DNA from: Phlegmacium glaucopus
Lineage: Eukaryota; Basidiomycota; Agaricomycetes; Agaricales; Cortinariaceae
DNA: 45,606 bases
NCBI GenBank assembly: GCA_015039465.1
Contig: MU129999.1
Span: forward strand, 420,983-466,588
Reading direction: 5' to 3'
Position numbers and translations under genes: made by a program. Positions 10,190 through 22,600 of this stretch are shown piece by piece. Positions within the stretch are counted from its first letter, which is position 1, and the number at the start of each line of letters is the position of its first letter. The notes below the pieces were generated by a model. It did not search any database, was not told the DNA's origin, and saw only the letters and a list, made by a program, of their open reading frames with translations.

Positions 10190-11990
10190 GGTGGAGATGC
10201 CAAGATGGTCACTGCCTGATCTTACTCTGAGCTTTTATCCCCTATTGTTACGACCGCGTGTTGTTGGTAGATACTAAACGCGAGCCGAGCAAGTCCCGGG
10301 GAAGCTCACCTAGAGCTTGTCCGGGTTTTTGCGGATTCAACCTTGTCCATTTTTTGCAGATATGAGGACAAATTTTTCAAGCAGATATGACGTCCAAATG
10401 GCAAATACGGATACAGCAGATACGAGCATACCATTGTGCTTTCCTGGACAAGCCTTTGGGTGGGCTTCAAGCCCGGAATCCTGGGGCCCATCCAAGCTTC
10501 CTTGATTATAGTGAATGTCGGGGGAGTCAAGTGTACTAGTATTTTATTAATCGTGCATGCTGCGAGCAGGACCCCCAAAACTTTGTCCATGGCATCTTCG
10601 TCCTTCAGGGTTTTGCCTGTCAGAAGGACACGATCTAAATGCTAAAAAAAGAACCCTTGCAAGTTGTGGCGGAGTAACGCTATCCTGAGCCTCCTGTTAT
10701 TGATAGTTACCATGTATTCCGAGGTTCCGTCTATCGTGGCTAGAAATAAAATAAAATAATTCTCAGTGGCTTGATATAGCTAGACCTAACCTCCTCAAAA
10801 AAAATTACGGACCCCAGGTATTAGGTCCTTGGACCTTCCGTATCCCAGTTATCCTCAGTTATCCTTTTTCAGTATAGAGGTTATCTTATGACGACATTCT
10901 TATTGGCATCGATCATTGGTATATACATACATTCAAGTTGTCATCAGTGTTTTTTTAGGTCAGAAAATATATTTAGGTTATGTGATTACCATCCCGCCAA
11001 GCGCGCACGCGCACGGGTGCTGCAGTATTAGCGTGAAATAGTCCTATACCAGTAAGTAACTTGTGGCCTAGTACACGGATTCAGAGACATATATATATTA
11101 TAGTATGTGGCGACTCGTCACTCGGAGGTTGAATAATTTCAACTTGAATTAGCATTGAAATTTCTGCCACCAGTTCAGCTTTACCGCCGCCAGCGGCGTC
11201 GGACGCCATAAGTCTGGCGTTCAAAAATACATGTGGATACCGTAGGACTTTGATGTTCCAGTAGCTGTGCAAAACTGTCTGCTGCGTTCAGGAGTGAATC
11301 AATGGACTATGAGATCGTTCGAGTATGTGCCCAGACCCTATCTACATAATTCCCCGCAATGATATTGGAGGTAACAATAGAGTTCACTTTCAGTAATTTC
11401 TCACGTATGTTCCCCCAGACAAAGAATTGTGCACAGACCATTTTAGAGAGTGATATAGATCTTCGTGAGTTGATGGATAGGTAGATAGTAGAAGGAATAG
11501 GTACTAACACGAATCAACAATAAAAAAATAGTTGCATACTATGACGAAAAACATACAAAGAAAACATTGGAACTCGTCTATTTGGTAAGGGGCCGGGTGT
11601 CAGCCTGAGCCCAATCCACGAAAAAGAGATTGTGAGTGTTGGTGCAAATTCCACATTCCGCCACTCCCTTGTGGACAACGACGACGAGTGCGCTGTTCAC
11701 CCTGGGTCATTTGGATCAGCAGGACGTGATTGCCCAGATTAGGAAGTAAGTGCAAGACACTATACCCCTCTAATAAATTGCAAGCAGTTGGTGGCGTGTC
11801 GCCATTCATCAATACAAACAAAATTCCACCTACTCCATATTGGGGTCCCCGAGCCTATGCATTATATGCACTCCATTTCCCTGCGACGCCAGACGATAGA
11901 TTCATGCACCATGACGTTATGCATCATGAAAACTTCAACTGCTACTAGTAGGCTCGCTCCGATCGACTCGGCGGGCCCGAGAGTTGCGAA
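10190..11990. other. Intergenic stretch without a recognisable gene
   Basis: About 1.8 kb between the monooxygenase pseudogene and the P450 promoter. Short open frames are present on both strands (for example 10306-10590 and 11081-11272 on the minus strand), but none shows family motifs, splice context or consistent continuation. No clear terminal inverted repeats or tandem arrays were seen. Confidence 0.5.
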
Positions 11991-12007
11991 TCCGACTCCG
12001 AGTCGGA
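11991..12007. promoter_or_regulatory. 17-bp palindrome in the P450 promoter
   Basis: TCCGACTCCGAGTCGGA has 8-bp perfect arms around one central base, about 120 bp before the P450 start codon. It contains CGA...TCG and CCG/CGG half-sites, which could suit a dimeric (for example Zn2Cys6) regulator. That role is inference. Confidence 0.4.
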
Positions 12008-12077
12008 AGCCTCACTGATACATCGCACTTCACATGTCAACAGCAATCCGCTCATATATATATATATGTCACCCTAC

Positions 12078-12084
12078 TATAAAA
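12078..12084 (+). promoter_or_regulatory. TATA box of the P450 gene
   Basis: TATAAAA lies 44-50 bp before the ATG at 12128, after an alternating TA tract at about 12053-12067. Position and sequence fit a fungal core promoter. Confidence 0.6.
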
Positions 12085-12127
12085 TTTTCACATCCACTAC
12101 CCCTATCGCACGCTCCAATTGTTTACC

Positions 12128-14243
12128 ATGGACCCGATCATTTACCTCTCTGTGCTCGCTCTGCTACTAACCTACCACATATGGAGGCGGAATAACTCCA
12201 GGAATTTACCTCCAGGACCGAAACCTCTTCCCCTGATCGGGAACATGCTAGACCTGACAGCCAAAGAGCTCTGGCTTCGGGTAAATAAGTGGGGAAGGAA
12301 ATATGGTGAGATATGCACTTTTCTTCTTTACTGTCACCTTTACAGACTTTAACATCCCTAGGGGACATATGCCACCTCAATATCCTAGGACAGGATATAG
12401 TGTTCATCAACACCGCGAAGGCTGCCTTTGACCTGTTGGATAAAAGAGGAGCGATTTACTCAGGAAAACCGCGACTCGTAATGGTCGGAGAGTTGTAAGT
12501 ATAGAAAAATCCTTTAGAATTTGTATAGAAGTAACCTTGTATGATCGTGTGTCACAGATGCGGGTGCGGAGATATGGTATTTATGCTTATATATCCTTCG
12601 CAATAATTTAATCATAGTCAACTTTAGGTCCCCTTCACCACCTACGGTGAGACCTTCAGGAGACGCAGAAAACTCATGCACCAAACTCTTGGACCTCAAA
12701 TCTTACCCCAATATCTTTCTGGAATTGAGGCGGGGACAAAAACGTTCATTCGTTCACTCCTTACAGATTCTGACAATTATGTTCGCCATATTCGACGTTA
12801 CTCTGGCGGACTGACACTTTCTATCATATATGGCTACCAAGCCAAATCCAATGACGACCAATATCTTCTTCTCGCGGAAGAGTGTATGGATCTCCTTGCG
12901 AACAAACTGTGCTCCGGCCCTGGATTGTGGCCTGTTGACATTTTCCCATTCCTTCGCTATATACCCGCGTGGTTCCCTGGAGGGTCATTCAAACAGAAAG
13001 CTGCGGAATGGAAACCGAAAATGACGGCGTTTGTAGAAAGACCTTTTGCACACGCCAAGGCGAGCATGGTCTGTCGTCTTTGGCTCTAATAACCGCTTCG
13101 CCGCGGCTCAATGCTTCCCTTGTCTGCAGAAAGCAGGGACCATTTCCCCATCATTTTGTGCTTCGGTACTCGACACTGATTCTTCTCTGAGTGCTGAAAA
13201 AGAAGCAGATTTAAAATTTGCCGCAATTTCCATGTATGCAGCAAGCGCAGATACGGTGCGTACAGACAGAATTTATGGAAAGGTCACCCAATATATTTCA
13301 ATTAGACCATCGCGTCAGTTTCACACCTCATCCTTGCAATGATTTATTATCCAGATGCCTTTAAGAAGGCCAGAGAAGAAATTAGTCGGGTCATTGGGAC
13401 TGAAAGACTTCCAACGTTCAATGACAGAGCCTCATTGCCATACGGTATGAGTACATTTAGTTATAAAACCTCACTAAGGCCAATTTATATCAGTGGAATG
13501 CATTTTGAACGAGACTTGGCGTTGGGGCGTTCCAGTTCCTTTGAGTGAGCACATTACACCTTGAAAATCAACCAAGATGCCAGTCCTCACCATTAGAGGT
13601 TCTGACTAGATCTCCCCCACGAACTTATGGAAGATGATGAATATCTTGGTTTCACAATAAGGAAAAAATCACTAGTGCGTATGAATCTCTACTTTCCGCG
13701 ACTGTCATCTTGACTTATATTCTAGGTGATCGCAAATATATGGTACATTTTATAAAACTCACGGTTTGTCACTGGCTGATGTCTTCTTTGCGATATATAG
13801 GTCGATGCTTCGCGACGAGTCTATCTATCCCGATCCCTTGACCTTCAAGCCAGAACGTTTTATGGAAGCTGATTCGGAAAAGAAAAAGTTGATGGATCCG
13901 CGTAATTATATCTTTGGTTTTGGAAGAAGGTTGATCCAACCATTTGAGATTATTTAATTGTATTCGCTTCTAATTTATATTTCTAGGCGATGCCCCGGCG
14001 CGGACTTGGTCGATCGCACGATCTGGTTATTGACCGTGACAATCATCGCTACAGTTGATATCTCCATGCCGTTGGATAAAAACGGCGCTGCCATTGCGCC
14101 GCAGCTAGACTTTGATAATTTATTTTTCAGGTGAGCCTTTTTCGTAGATTTTTAATCTTGCGGCTTGTTACTGAAAGGACCTTAGAATACCAAAACCTTT
14201 CAAGTTCGCCGTGAATTTGAGATCTCACCTCCTTGATATATAA
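12128..14243 (+). CDS. Cytochrome P450 monooxygenase, 12 exons, intact
   Basis: Exons read: 12128-12305, 12362-12494, 12558-12576, 12628-13068, 13130-13255, 13306-13444, 13494-13544, 13610-13674, 13726-13742, 13801-13929, 13987-14130 and 14186-14243. All introns are GT-AG and all phases agree, giving 499 residues, a normal P450 length. The N-terminus (MDPIIYLSVLALLLTYHIW) is a membrane anchor, followed by the proline hinge LPPGPKPLPLIGNM. Later come ASADT of the I helix (exon 5 end), the K-helix region with LNETWRWGVPVPL, PERF (exon 10) and the haem loop FGFGRRRCPG, with the cysteine ligand, split across exons 10 and 11. It is likely an ER-anchored enzyme of the OrdA-like basidiomycete P450 group. 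The start at 12128 was chosen over a TTG-led extension at 12119. Substrate unknown. The neighbouring oxidoreductase genes are both decayed. Confidence 0.92.
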
Positions 14244-14670
14244 ACCAGAAGTGTATATGGTACTCCATGCGAAGAAAAATGTGATGCCGAATTGGAATGC
14301 GAGATGGAGCTTTATGCATTCATAACTTAAATTTTGTTGAATGGCTGTAAAAACTAGAAATTAATTTATTCTGAAGGGCGTAGTCCGAATCATAGCTCAA
14401 TCTGTCAAGCTATCTGTTTTTGAGGCGTCGTTTGGCCATACATATATATATGAAAATGTTTTTCAATAAGACAAGATATTTCAACCTTGCCGTTGGGCGC
14501 TTATCGGCAAACGCTAATCTTGATCGGGATATATTCTATTATTAAAACTTTAAACTCCGATACGACTCCGGCCGGCCTGAATAGGCTGTTTTACCGTTAA
14601 ATATATATATAATCTATATGACACATATATCCAGTATGTCAGGGAGGAACACTCAAACTCTGACCACATG
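14244..14670. other. AT-rich 3' flank of the P450, nothing else seen
   Basis: About 430 bp, AT-rich with short TA tracts, between the P450 stop and the dehydrogenase pseudogene. It presumably holds the P450 terminator. No gene or repeat is recognised. Confidence 0.5.
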
Positions 14671-14679
14671 TTTATTTTT

Positions 14680-15370
14680 TTCGTGAATTCCGCGTGATGA
14701 GTTCTTTGATCCCTTGAATTTTTCCTGCAGCCACTGCTTCCAACATCTCAGGGCATATACCGTTATATGCAGCTGTGCCTATTCCGTAAATTGGCTCGTG
14801 GAACGTTTGTACGCGGAGAAAAATAAGGTCACCAGTGAGAGTGATCTCTCGTATTACTATTAAGTTCATATTAACTTATGGTGATCCATCAAATACTACG
14901 GCGAGATTGAGGTACACTCTTCGAGGACGCATGCTTAAGAGGGAGGAATCCAGACCTGCTTGGCTACCAGCAGCGTCAGGGCGACGTCAACACCAATCGC
15001 ATTCGTTACTGCTAACACAACGGTGGCAGGATCAGAGCTCCCTAAGGTAGAATCAGTAGGATCAATGACAATAGTAGCGTCATGATCCAACGCAAATCGG
15101 CGGCGAGCGAGCCTGTGCTGGTTCAGAAACAACGTATGGATGGGCTCAGTCCTCTAATACGGAAAAGAGAACCCATACCACAAAAATTTGAGGAGAAACA
15201 ATCCGATCTAGGGCAAGTACAGTGGTTACAAAGGAGAGATGGCCTGGATGACATACTGCCAGCGCCAATTATAAGGGCAGTCTGACCTATTTGAAACCAG
15301 ATTGTTTGACACCGTGATACACAAGAGGTTCAAGAGTGGCCTCAACCTCGACAAGCCAATCAACTTCAAT
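14680..15370 (-). pseudogene. Zinc alcohol dehydrogenase (butanediol dehydrogenase-like) remnant
   Basis: Pieces of a medium-chain dehydrogenase can be read on the minus strand in changing frames. Around 15300-15360 is LEPLVYHGVKQSGFK, then near 15260 GQTALIIGAG, the NAD-binding Rossmann loop. Near 14940-15130 is RRRFALDHDATIVIDPTDS and further Rossmann-fold sequence, and near 14690-14760 MLEAVAAGKIQGIKELITR, the usual C-terminal segment before the last helix. In-frame stops and frameshifts separate the pieces, for example TAG directly after GFK. The N-terminal catalytic zinc domain was not found upstream. The intact family oxidises secondary alcohols or diols with NAD(P). This copy cannot encode a working enzyme. 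Confidence 0.75.
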
Positions 15371-15504
15371 GATTTACATTTTGTCGTAATTACATTGAAA
15401 TTATTGGAGTGTTACCTTGCGAAAAGGAAACACAACCCAGCCAGCAGTGTACACAAAGAGCTACCTTGTAACATGTGATAAAATACAAAATCAATCAACA
15501 AAAG

Positions 15505-16219
15505 TCATCGTTCATCGTCGTTCTCGTCTGCCTCGGGTTCCTCTGCAGAATCTTCCTCAGGTTTTTTAGCTTCTGCATAACGATTGCCTTTGCCTTTCTT
15601 CCCGCCGGGTTTACTGCCAATGACTGTGGCATTGATCCTAAAAAACCGTGAGTTACAACCGAGCTAGATCAATATGACACGTACGACAGCATCACTTGCA
15701 CCTTCTCCTTTCCGCCTTCGCCACCCCCACCTTGTAATTCAACAGTTATACGTTTACTTCCTTTCCATCCATAACTTCCGGTTGTGAAAGAGCTTGGTAG
15801 CAGAGTTAGGTTTTCAATGAAACCGATATCGTCCCCTACTACTGCTGCGTCGACATCCTCGGATTCTGGGCCGCCGGTGACCGCAACATCGCTCTCAACC
15901 TTTTTGAGAATGCTGGGAGGTGTGTGTGTAAGATTTACATGAAGAGGGAGGGCTTTTGATTTGAACTCGGCGGTAGAAAGCGTTGGCTAAAAGTAAATTA
16001 GATGTGGCATCTCTGGTGCAATGTAGTACTCTACCTGAGAAGACTTCTTAGCTGCCTTCTTTTCAACGGTTTTAGAGTCACTGCTTTCCTCTGTCTTTTG
16101 AGCTTTTGATCGACGAGGAGATGCAGTGGAAGTTGAATCATCTGCTGCGCGTTTGGTTCCTAGTGAGCAAGTCAATGGATTGAGGCACAAGATCGACGTA
16201 GGGACCCACCGCTGCCCAT
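15505..16219 (-). CDS. Conserved-looking 189-residue protein of unknown function
   Basis: Four exons on the minus strand: 16219-16210, 16159-16035, 15986-15685 and 15637-15505. Phases agree and introns are GT-AG, giving 189 residues. The first exon is only 10 nt (ATG GGC AGC G). The N-terminus is rich in lysine and serine (SPRRSKAQKTEESSDSK, VEKKAAKK), resembling a nuclear localisation region. The middle is a compact, probably beta-rich part with PLHVNLTHTPPSILKKVE and GSYGWKGSKRITVELQGGGG. A basic glycine/lysine patch follows (KPGGKKGKGNR), then a very acidic tail (EEDSAEEPEADENDDE). The charge pattern resembles chromatin or histone-chaperone proteins, but no family is recognised and no function is claimed. 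Its start lies about 410 bp from the stop of the helicase gene on the same strand. Confidence 0.75.
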
Positions 16220-16630
16220 TATGTGGGTGGTTAGAAGAAAAGGAAGCCACTCAATCAATGACGTCACGCGTCAGTGGCAGTGCTAGTATACTAGAAAGAC
16301 GCATGTTCATGACGCCGAGTGAGTGGGCAACAATACATTCAATCCAAGATAGACCAAGTTCATCACCAACTAGCATAAAACAAATATTATGCAGGCATTT
16401 CACGCCAATTTTTTGCTGAGGCCGTGCTTGGTGGCGTCTAGTAATAAGCAGAGGCAAAGCATTGGATAGTATAAGAAACACTGAAGAAAAACAATCTGAG
16501 ACAAAATTATATGGAGTACGGCCAATCCTTGAATCAAAGTTAAATTTGGAGATTGTATAAGTGCAGGGGGGAATGTAATATTTCGAAGACTAGCGCTCAG
16601 CGCTCAGGCCCACTATCCTTCAATGTAGGA
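16220..16630. other. Short intergenic region between two minus-strand genes
   Basis: About 410 bp serve as 3' flank of the helicase gene and 5' flank of the 189-residue gene. Open frames here show no family signal. A clear TATA box was not identified. Confidence 0.5.
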
Positions 16631-19600
16631 TCAATCATCTTCGGCATCCATCCCCCAGTCTAAGCCTGGGTCATTTTCATCGCCCATATTCAATTCCGGT
16701 AGTCTCTTTTTCTTGGAAGTATTTGGTAGCTCGACCTCGACTTCTCTGGTCCTCTTCTCCTGCAACAAGGCTTTACGGACAAGCCGGACATTAGTCCGCA
16801 GGTCGGCGGTCACCTTAAAAGGCAAACTTAAATCGCTTAGAAGAACGACGCCATCGCTGATGTGCTTCTTGAGCAAATCCAAATCATGGTCACGATGGAA
16901 ACTTGAATCCGCAGTGGGTAATAGCCTTTGGCGACATTCCTTGATAACGATCAACAGAGCCCTTTACACAACATCGTCAGCCTGATGCTTATCATGAAAT
17001 AAGTTCTAGAACGTACGCAATAAGTTTCAGATTTCTGCTGATTTCATCGAGCGATTCGTGCTTGTGCCCTGGTACAAGTTGTTCCGTCATCTCCTGTTGT
17101 TTCGCCATCGCAAGGGATTTCGCACAATCAAAGCTAGACAAAAGGTGAGGAAGTGGACCAAGAAAAGCCTGAGTGTAACTGTCTCTTTCCCTGTTTTCTT
17201 CTCGCACTCTCTTCCAACAAAGATGGAAATAGTGGCGATTCAGTCCTTCCTGCCCAGGCTTATTCCTCAATCGTCGCTGTTCCAAAATCCTTCGATAAAC
17301 CCTCTGGATGATCGTCGCTGCTTTTTTCTCAGCCTCTGAGTGACGAGCATATATGACCTCTGGAAGATCCGTTCGAGGAATGAAATCTGGGTCTTCTTCA
17401 TGATCATGATCAGCGGATATTTCATTAACTTCATTGAGAGCGTCAACATGGTCATTTTCTCCTTCCAAGTCGACACTAACCCCCGTCATCGAGTCATTAC
17501 CAGAGGAGATATCAAACGGTGGCGCCTGCAAGGAGGATAGATGTTGTGATGGAAAACCGGCTAGGAGGGAAAGTATTTCTTCTGTCATGGAATAAGTGAC
17601 GTTCCGCACGCCAAAAATCTCGTATATAGGAGACTGAATCCGGTCTGACTGCAGAAGTCCTACCATTTCGTCTAGAGAAGATCCCTGCATAGACCGGCGA
17701 GTCGCCTTAGCTATGTCCTTCCAGCAATTCGCACATATATACCTGAAATTTGGATTAGTATTCATATCGAAGCTAAAACGAAATTCCCTACGAGGAGTAG
17801 AGGTCGAAGAATCCATTGTGATTGCGTTTAAGCGATCTGAAAATCCCAAGGATCTCCTCTCTGAAGTCTGGTGCCCTTATGTTGCACCCAACTTGAGATA
17901 TAAAAACATGAGGCCAAGCAGGGAGATAGCGGAGGATGTTAACACTTACGCAAACCCAATGCTCTGCAACTATAGAATGGCCTTGAGTTCACGCATATCA
18001 ATATCGAGAATTCTTGGCTTACATTCGAGCAATATAAAGACTACGAATTTGAGCTGGCTGCCATTTAGCCCACTGAAACTCTAGATCGTACAATAGATGT
18101 CCTATATCGATGCATCAAATTTGTTTGCACTTGCACTGATAATTGAATCTCGAACAATGGATCTTACCAGGATTCGGGGAATCATAGTAGTAAAGCTCTC
18201 TCAAGAGTTCTTGCAGGGGCTTTAAAAGTAACCGGAAACGCCTGCTATCTTTACCAGACGCTTCAGTGGGCTGGAAAGTGTCCAGAATGACTTTCAACCA
18301 ACTGCGAGGTAGTGTTACCCCGTGTAGGCTGCCAGTCCGCCGATACATGTTGCATACGATCAAGGAGGCGCATATTCGTTCGATGAAACTGCAGAAGACG
18401 CCGATTTCGACTGGAATTTTGGCTTCCATCACTTGGCTGTAGACAGGATTTAAGACTGAGAGATGATAGAAAATTCAGTGACTGACCGAATAAACAATAT
18501 GCCATTTACAATGCTTGACGGGCCTTTCTCGTGAAGGGCCACGAGAAACTCTTGGAGAGAGTTTTCGCCATACGGGCGTCGAAAGTACTGATGTGGGCAA
18601 TCAACCGAGTTGATGAACTCGGAACGATACAGATAAACCGAAGCTTCGTTCCGATCAAAGGTGAAAGCAATATTCGCAGTTACCATGGCATGCGTTAGGA
18701 AGGACAGTTGCGGAGGCCAATAATCCTCAAGCGAAACAGCCACTTCACGGACCCATTCGATAACAACATTAAGCGGTTTCCGAGCGCCAGCAATGGTCTG
18801 ATTATCCATGTTTGAGTACGACCCAAACCGAAAGTCTGATGGATTGAGAACTTGTTGCAATTTGCCGATCCAATACCTTTTTCAACGAAACATCAGTCTA
18901 CACGCCTTGTCTGAAATGTATTGCTAACCTTTGCTGAGCCTTCATTTCAGATTTGAATTGAAGATGGATAATGGTATGATAAATCTGAATCTGAAGCAAG
19001 TGAACCCTCGTCCAAGTGCTGAACCAGTCTTTGTCCGGAAAAATGTGGGCTCCATTGCAGAGTGAGCGATTGCAGCCTGCATAAACGACGTGACAAGAAC
19101 ATGGGACCAAAGCAGGCGCCTTGCGGCATTTGTCGTTCTCCGTAGCAACTCGATCCAAAAGACGGCGTCGAAGGCATTCCTGGAACACAGTACGAAGGTC
19201 TTGTCCGGATAAGATGAGCCCTGTTTCGCTCGCGCTGCCACACGACCCCACGGGAACTTGTGCATAGAGTAAAGTGCCAGCTGGGATCCAGAAAGTGCCT
19301 TGTTCGTGCGGGCGATATCCAAACAATGACGAGATACGAGATTCGGTGCAAGGGTCGACGGAGAAGGCAAGATCGTGCAGCATTTCAGCATAACGAAGGA
19401 ACAGTTGTAAGGCGCATGCCATCTCAAATATATCCATTCTGGTAAAGTCTGGCGTATGCTCAAATTGACGATCCAGACAAAGGAGAGCAGCGTCTGTGTT
19501 CCCCGAGCTTAGAAAGCTATTGGCACGTCGGATGAAGTCTTGGTTACATCCTGAGCTTATGGCCCTGAACATATCGATCTTCAACAAGTTGGTGTGAAAG

Positions 19601-22600
19601 AGTGGAAGCATGAAAATAAGGCAAATCTTACCTCGCCGAGAATATCCTGGCTCACTATACGAGGATCGATCAAATCTGAGCGTTTGAGAAGTTCGGTGAC
19701 CTCGAGTCCTGCCACGGATCCTCCGAAAGGCACTGCTTTCCTAAGGCCTTGCAAAATGCAGTTTACTGCCCCTTGGATGGAGTCTTGTTTATTCTCACTA
19801 TCCTCGAGAAAGAGGTCAATGGCCTCTAGAAAGCGGCCCTTGGATAGATGAACTTCAGCCGCCTCGTATTTTCTTTCATTAAGTATAAGAAGATCGAGGA
19901 GAGCATCGTTGAGATTTCGATCCCTTAAATAGCTAATCTCCTCTTCCACTGTGACGAATAAGCTGTGGGCTACTCTAAAAAATAGCTGAAATTCAGAGCG
20001 GGTATACATAACATATCAATATCAATAACTCACCCAAATTTCTTTTCAGTGAGGTAAGATAAGCGTGTAACATCTTTGACACTTTCCAGAACTTCGGGTG
20101 CCACTTTGTCGCCGTAGTTGGTGATGATGTCGTAAACATCCTCGAACTTGCCCAATTTCCTAAACAAGAGAACAGCCTTCGTGAAATCTTCAGCAATTCG
20201 ATAATTCTCCGCAGCCTGGATGACATTGCCAGCCTCCTCCAAACACTCTGCAGCATTTCGATAATAACGTTTATATGTGACAGAGCCGCCTTTAAGAGCA
20301 TCGCGAGCGCAAACCAAGAATGCTTGCGCCGCCGATTCGAAAGCTGCTGTACGTGTCCTAATGTTGCCAAGATGGTTTGGAATTTTTTGTGCTATATCTT
20401 GTCGAACGTACGCATTTGCAATTGCGGCCGAACGAAGGTTACTCGCCTTCATAAAACTGTCCCTAGCAAGGGCGTATTGCTTGAGGTTGAAGAACTCTTT
20501 AGCTCTCTTTTCCCAATCTTCCTTCGAGGAAGGCGCTGCAAAATCCGAAAATTCATTGCCAGGTAGGCAGTTTTGTATCTGACCAAGGCTCAACCAAAGT
20601 TCCTAAAATATAAAGGCATTTATGACAAAAAGGAATATAACGAATGCAAATGGCGCACCCTCATTGATTCCCCTTTAGTTGAAAAATCGGCGATTCGGAG
20701 GTTGTTTCGTGCTCTTGTAATGGCAACATAAAGAGACTTGAGCTGAAGAGAAAATATTGGACGTTCCCTCCACAACCTGAAGAGAGAAAAATACCTCTGA
20801 GCATATGCCTATGTATTTAATGGGGTCAAATATAGGCCTGCCATCCGTGTGGGTAGAATAAGTGCCGTCCTGGACCACTCTCCATAGCGATGCATCGCAT
20901 TCCGAGTCATGGAAAAAGTTATATAAAAACACCTAAATCCAAAGTATTAGCTGAGACCATCTGGTTAAACGAAATACGTACGTCGTTGAACTCCAAGCCT
21001 TTACTTTGATAGATTGTGCTAGCGACAAGGTCAGATCGATGAAATGCCGACACATACTTACTTACAGGATTAGCCCAACTTTCCCAATCTCGTCTTCAAG
21101 GAGCTTTTTTGCTTTGTCATTACGTACGAGGATACCTGAGGGTTAGGGGTCATTTAATTTATCGGACCTTGTGGGATAAAGTACTAACATTGGTCTGCGC
21201 CCAGTTCTATCTTTTCTCTGCTGTGAAAATTGTTGATAACATTGTTTATTCATTTAGAAAGAGAGTAGAAATCACCTCGTGCTACGTGACAGAAAACGGC
21301 CCTGTGAAATATTGATTATGAACGGATCTCAGCAGCTGAAATGACGACTGCACCTCTTTTATAAAGTCCGAGTCAACGTCAACATAGAATATTGGCTTGA
21401 CGCCGTTGGCAACACCTTTTTCACGCTGCAGTTTATCGATAGAATTAGGCCAAAGACGTGTAATGAGATTGATCACCGTGTGGGCACAGTTGACTATCCC
21501 AGTGTGTGATCTGTAATTGGTCGCTAACTGGAAAGTCAAGGGCCTCTGTAAAGGCCCAAGAAGTTTGTTCGGCTTGATGAGGTGATTTCGTTTCTACAGT
21601 GATCGACCACTTAGTTTCAAACAGCCCGAAATGATTCAGCCTGACCTCAATTCTGTACAAGAATGCCTTGAGCTCATCGAATCGAAACGAGCTACCAGCG
21701 GATATGGTCTGCGCAGTGTCGCCCGCCCAGAACAACCCATTAGGATTTCGACACAATGAGCGCAAGACTTATGTAAAAAAATAAGAAAGGAGACGCGATC
21801 TATATTGTAGAGTGGACGCACGCAATATATCGATGAGCAGATTGTCTTGTGTTTCGTCGACGTAACTTTTGAAAGGAGTGTTAGATCACGATATTTAGAA
21901 TAGAACGAAAGCATACAGATGGTCAAATTTCTTTCCCATCAAAGGGGCCCCCGCGAAGGAACGGAGAATAGTGTGCGTCCTTTGTAGCACTCAGTTGGAT
22001 ACAACGTCATAGAAGAACTAAAATGACCAACCTCTCCGCAACATCGAAGTCGCCCAACGATATCTTCCGTTTGCGATAAGAAAGAAATATATCATATATT
22101 CTCGGGCGATGGTCAGCGAAAGTCGATTGGCCCCTCAAACTAAAATTCTCATATGTGTCACGATCCAAGTATCCGCTTTCTGACATCACTGCCTGTTCGG
22201 ACCCTGAAATGACACCTAGATGCAACAAATTCAATGATCCCATCAGTGTAGGAAAGGTCACAACTCACCCATGATTTCGCTGAAGACCGACAACGCGTCT
22301 TATGGCAGAGTGAGATATTGAAATTTACATAGAGTAATGACTTACTAAGCTTCTTTGTGAGTGATTGAGAAAAATGAGGCCAATATTCCGACCAAAATCG
22401 ATCAAAATTTACAAGCTTTCCACGTGTTCGTAAGGCGGACGCAGGGCCAGACATCATCGGAAGAGTTTGTGTTAATGTCTGAGACGATGCAACCTCATTT
22501 TCTTCCTTGTAGCGGATATCAGCCTCAAGCATTGTACAGAGCTAATTTTATGATGTCAGAATAACAATTTCTCTTCCGAAGAAAACTCACCAGGTCAAAT

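Noticed and set aside
10306..10590. Minus-strand 94-codon open frame upstream of the monooxygenase
   Set aside because: No recognisable domain, splice context or continuation.
11081..11272. Minus-strand 63-codon open frame with DAAGGGKAELVAEIS
   Set aside because: It hinted at a conserved segment, but no neighbouring exon or family could be identified.
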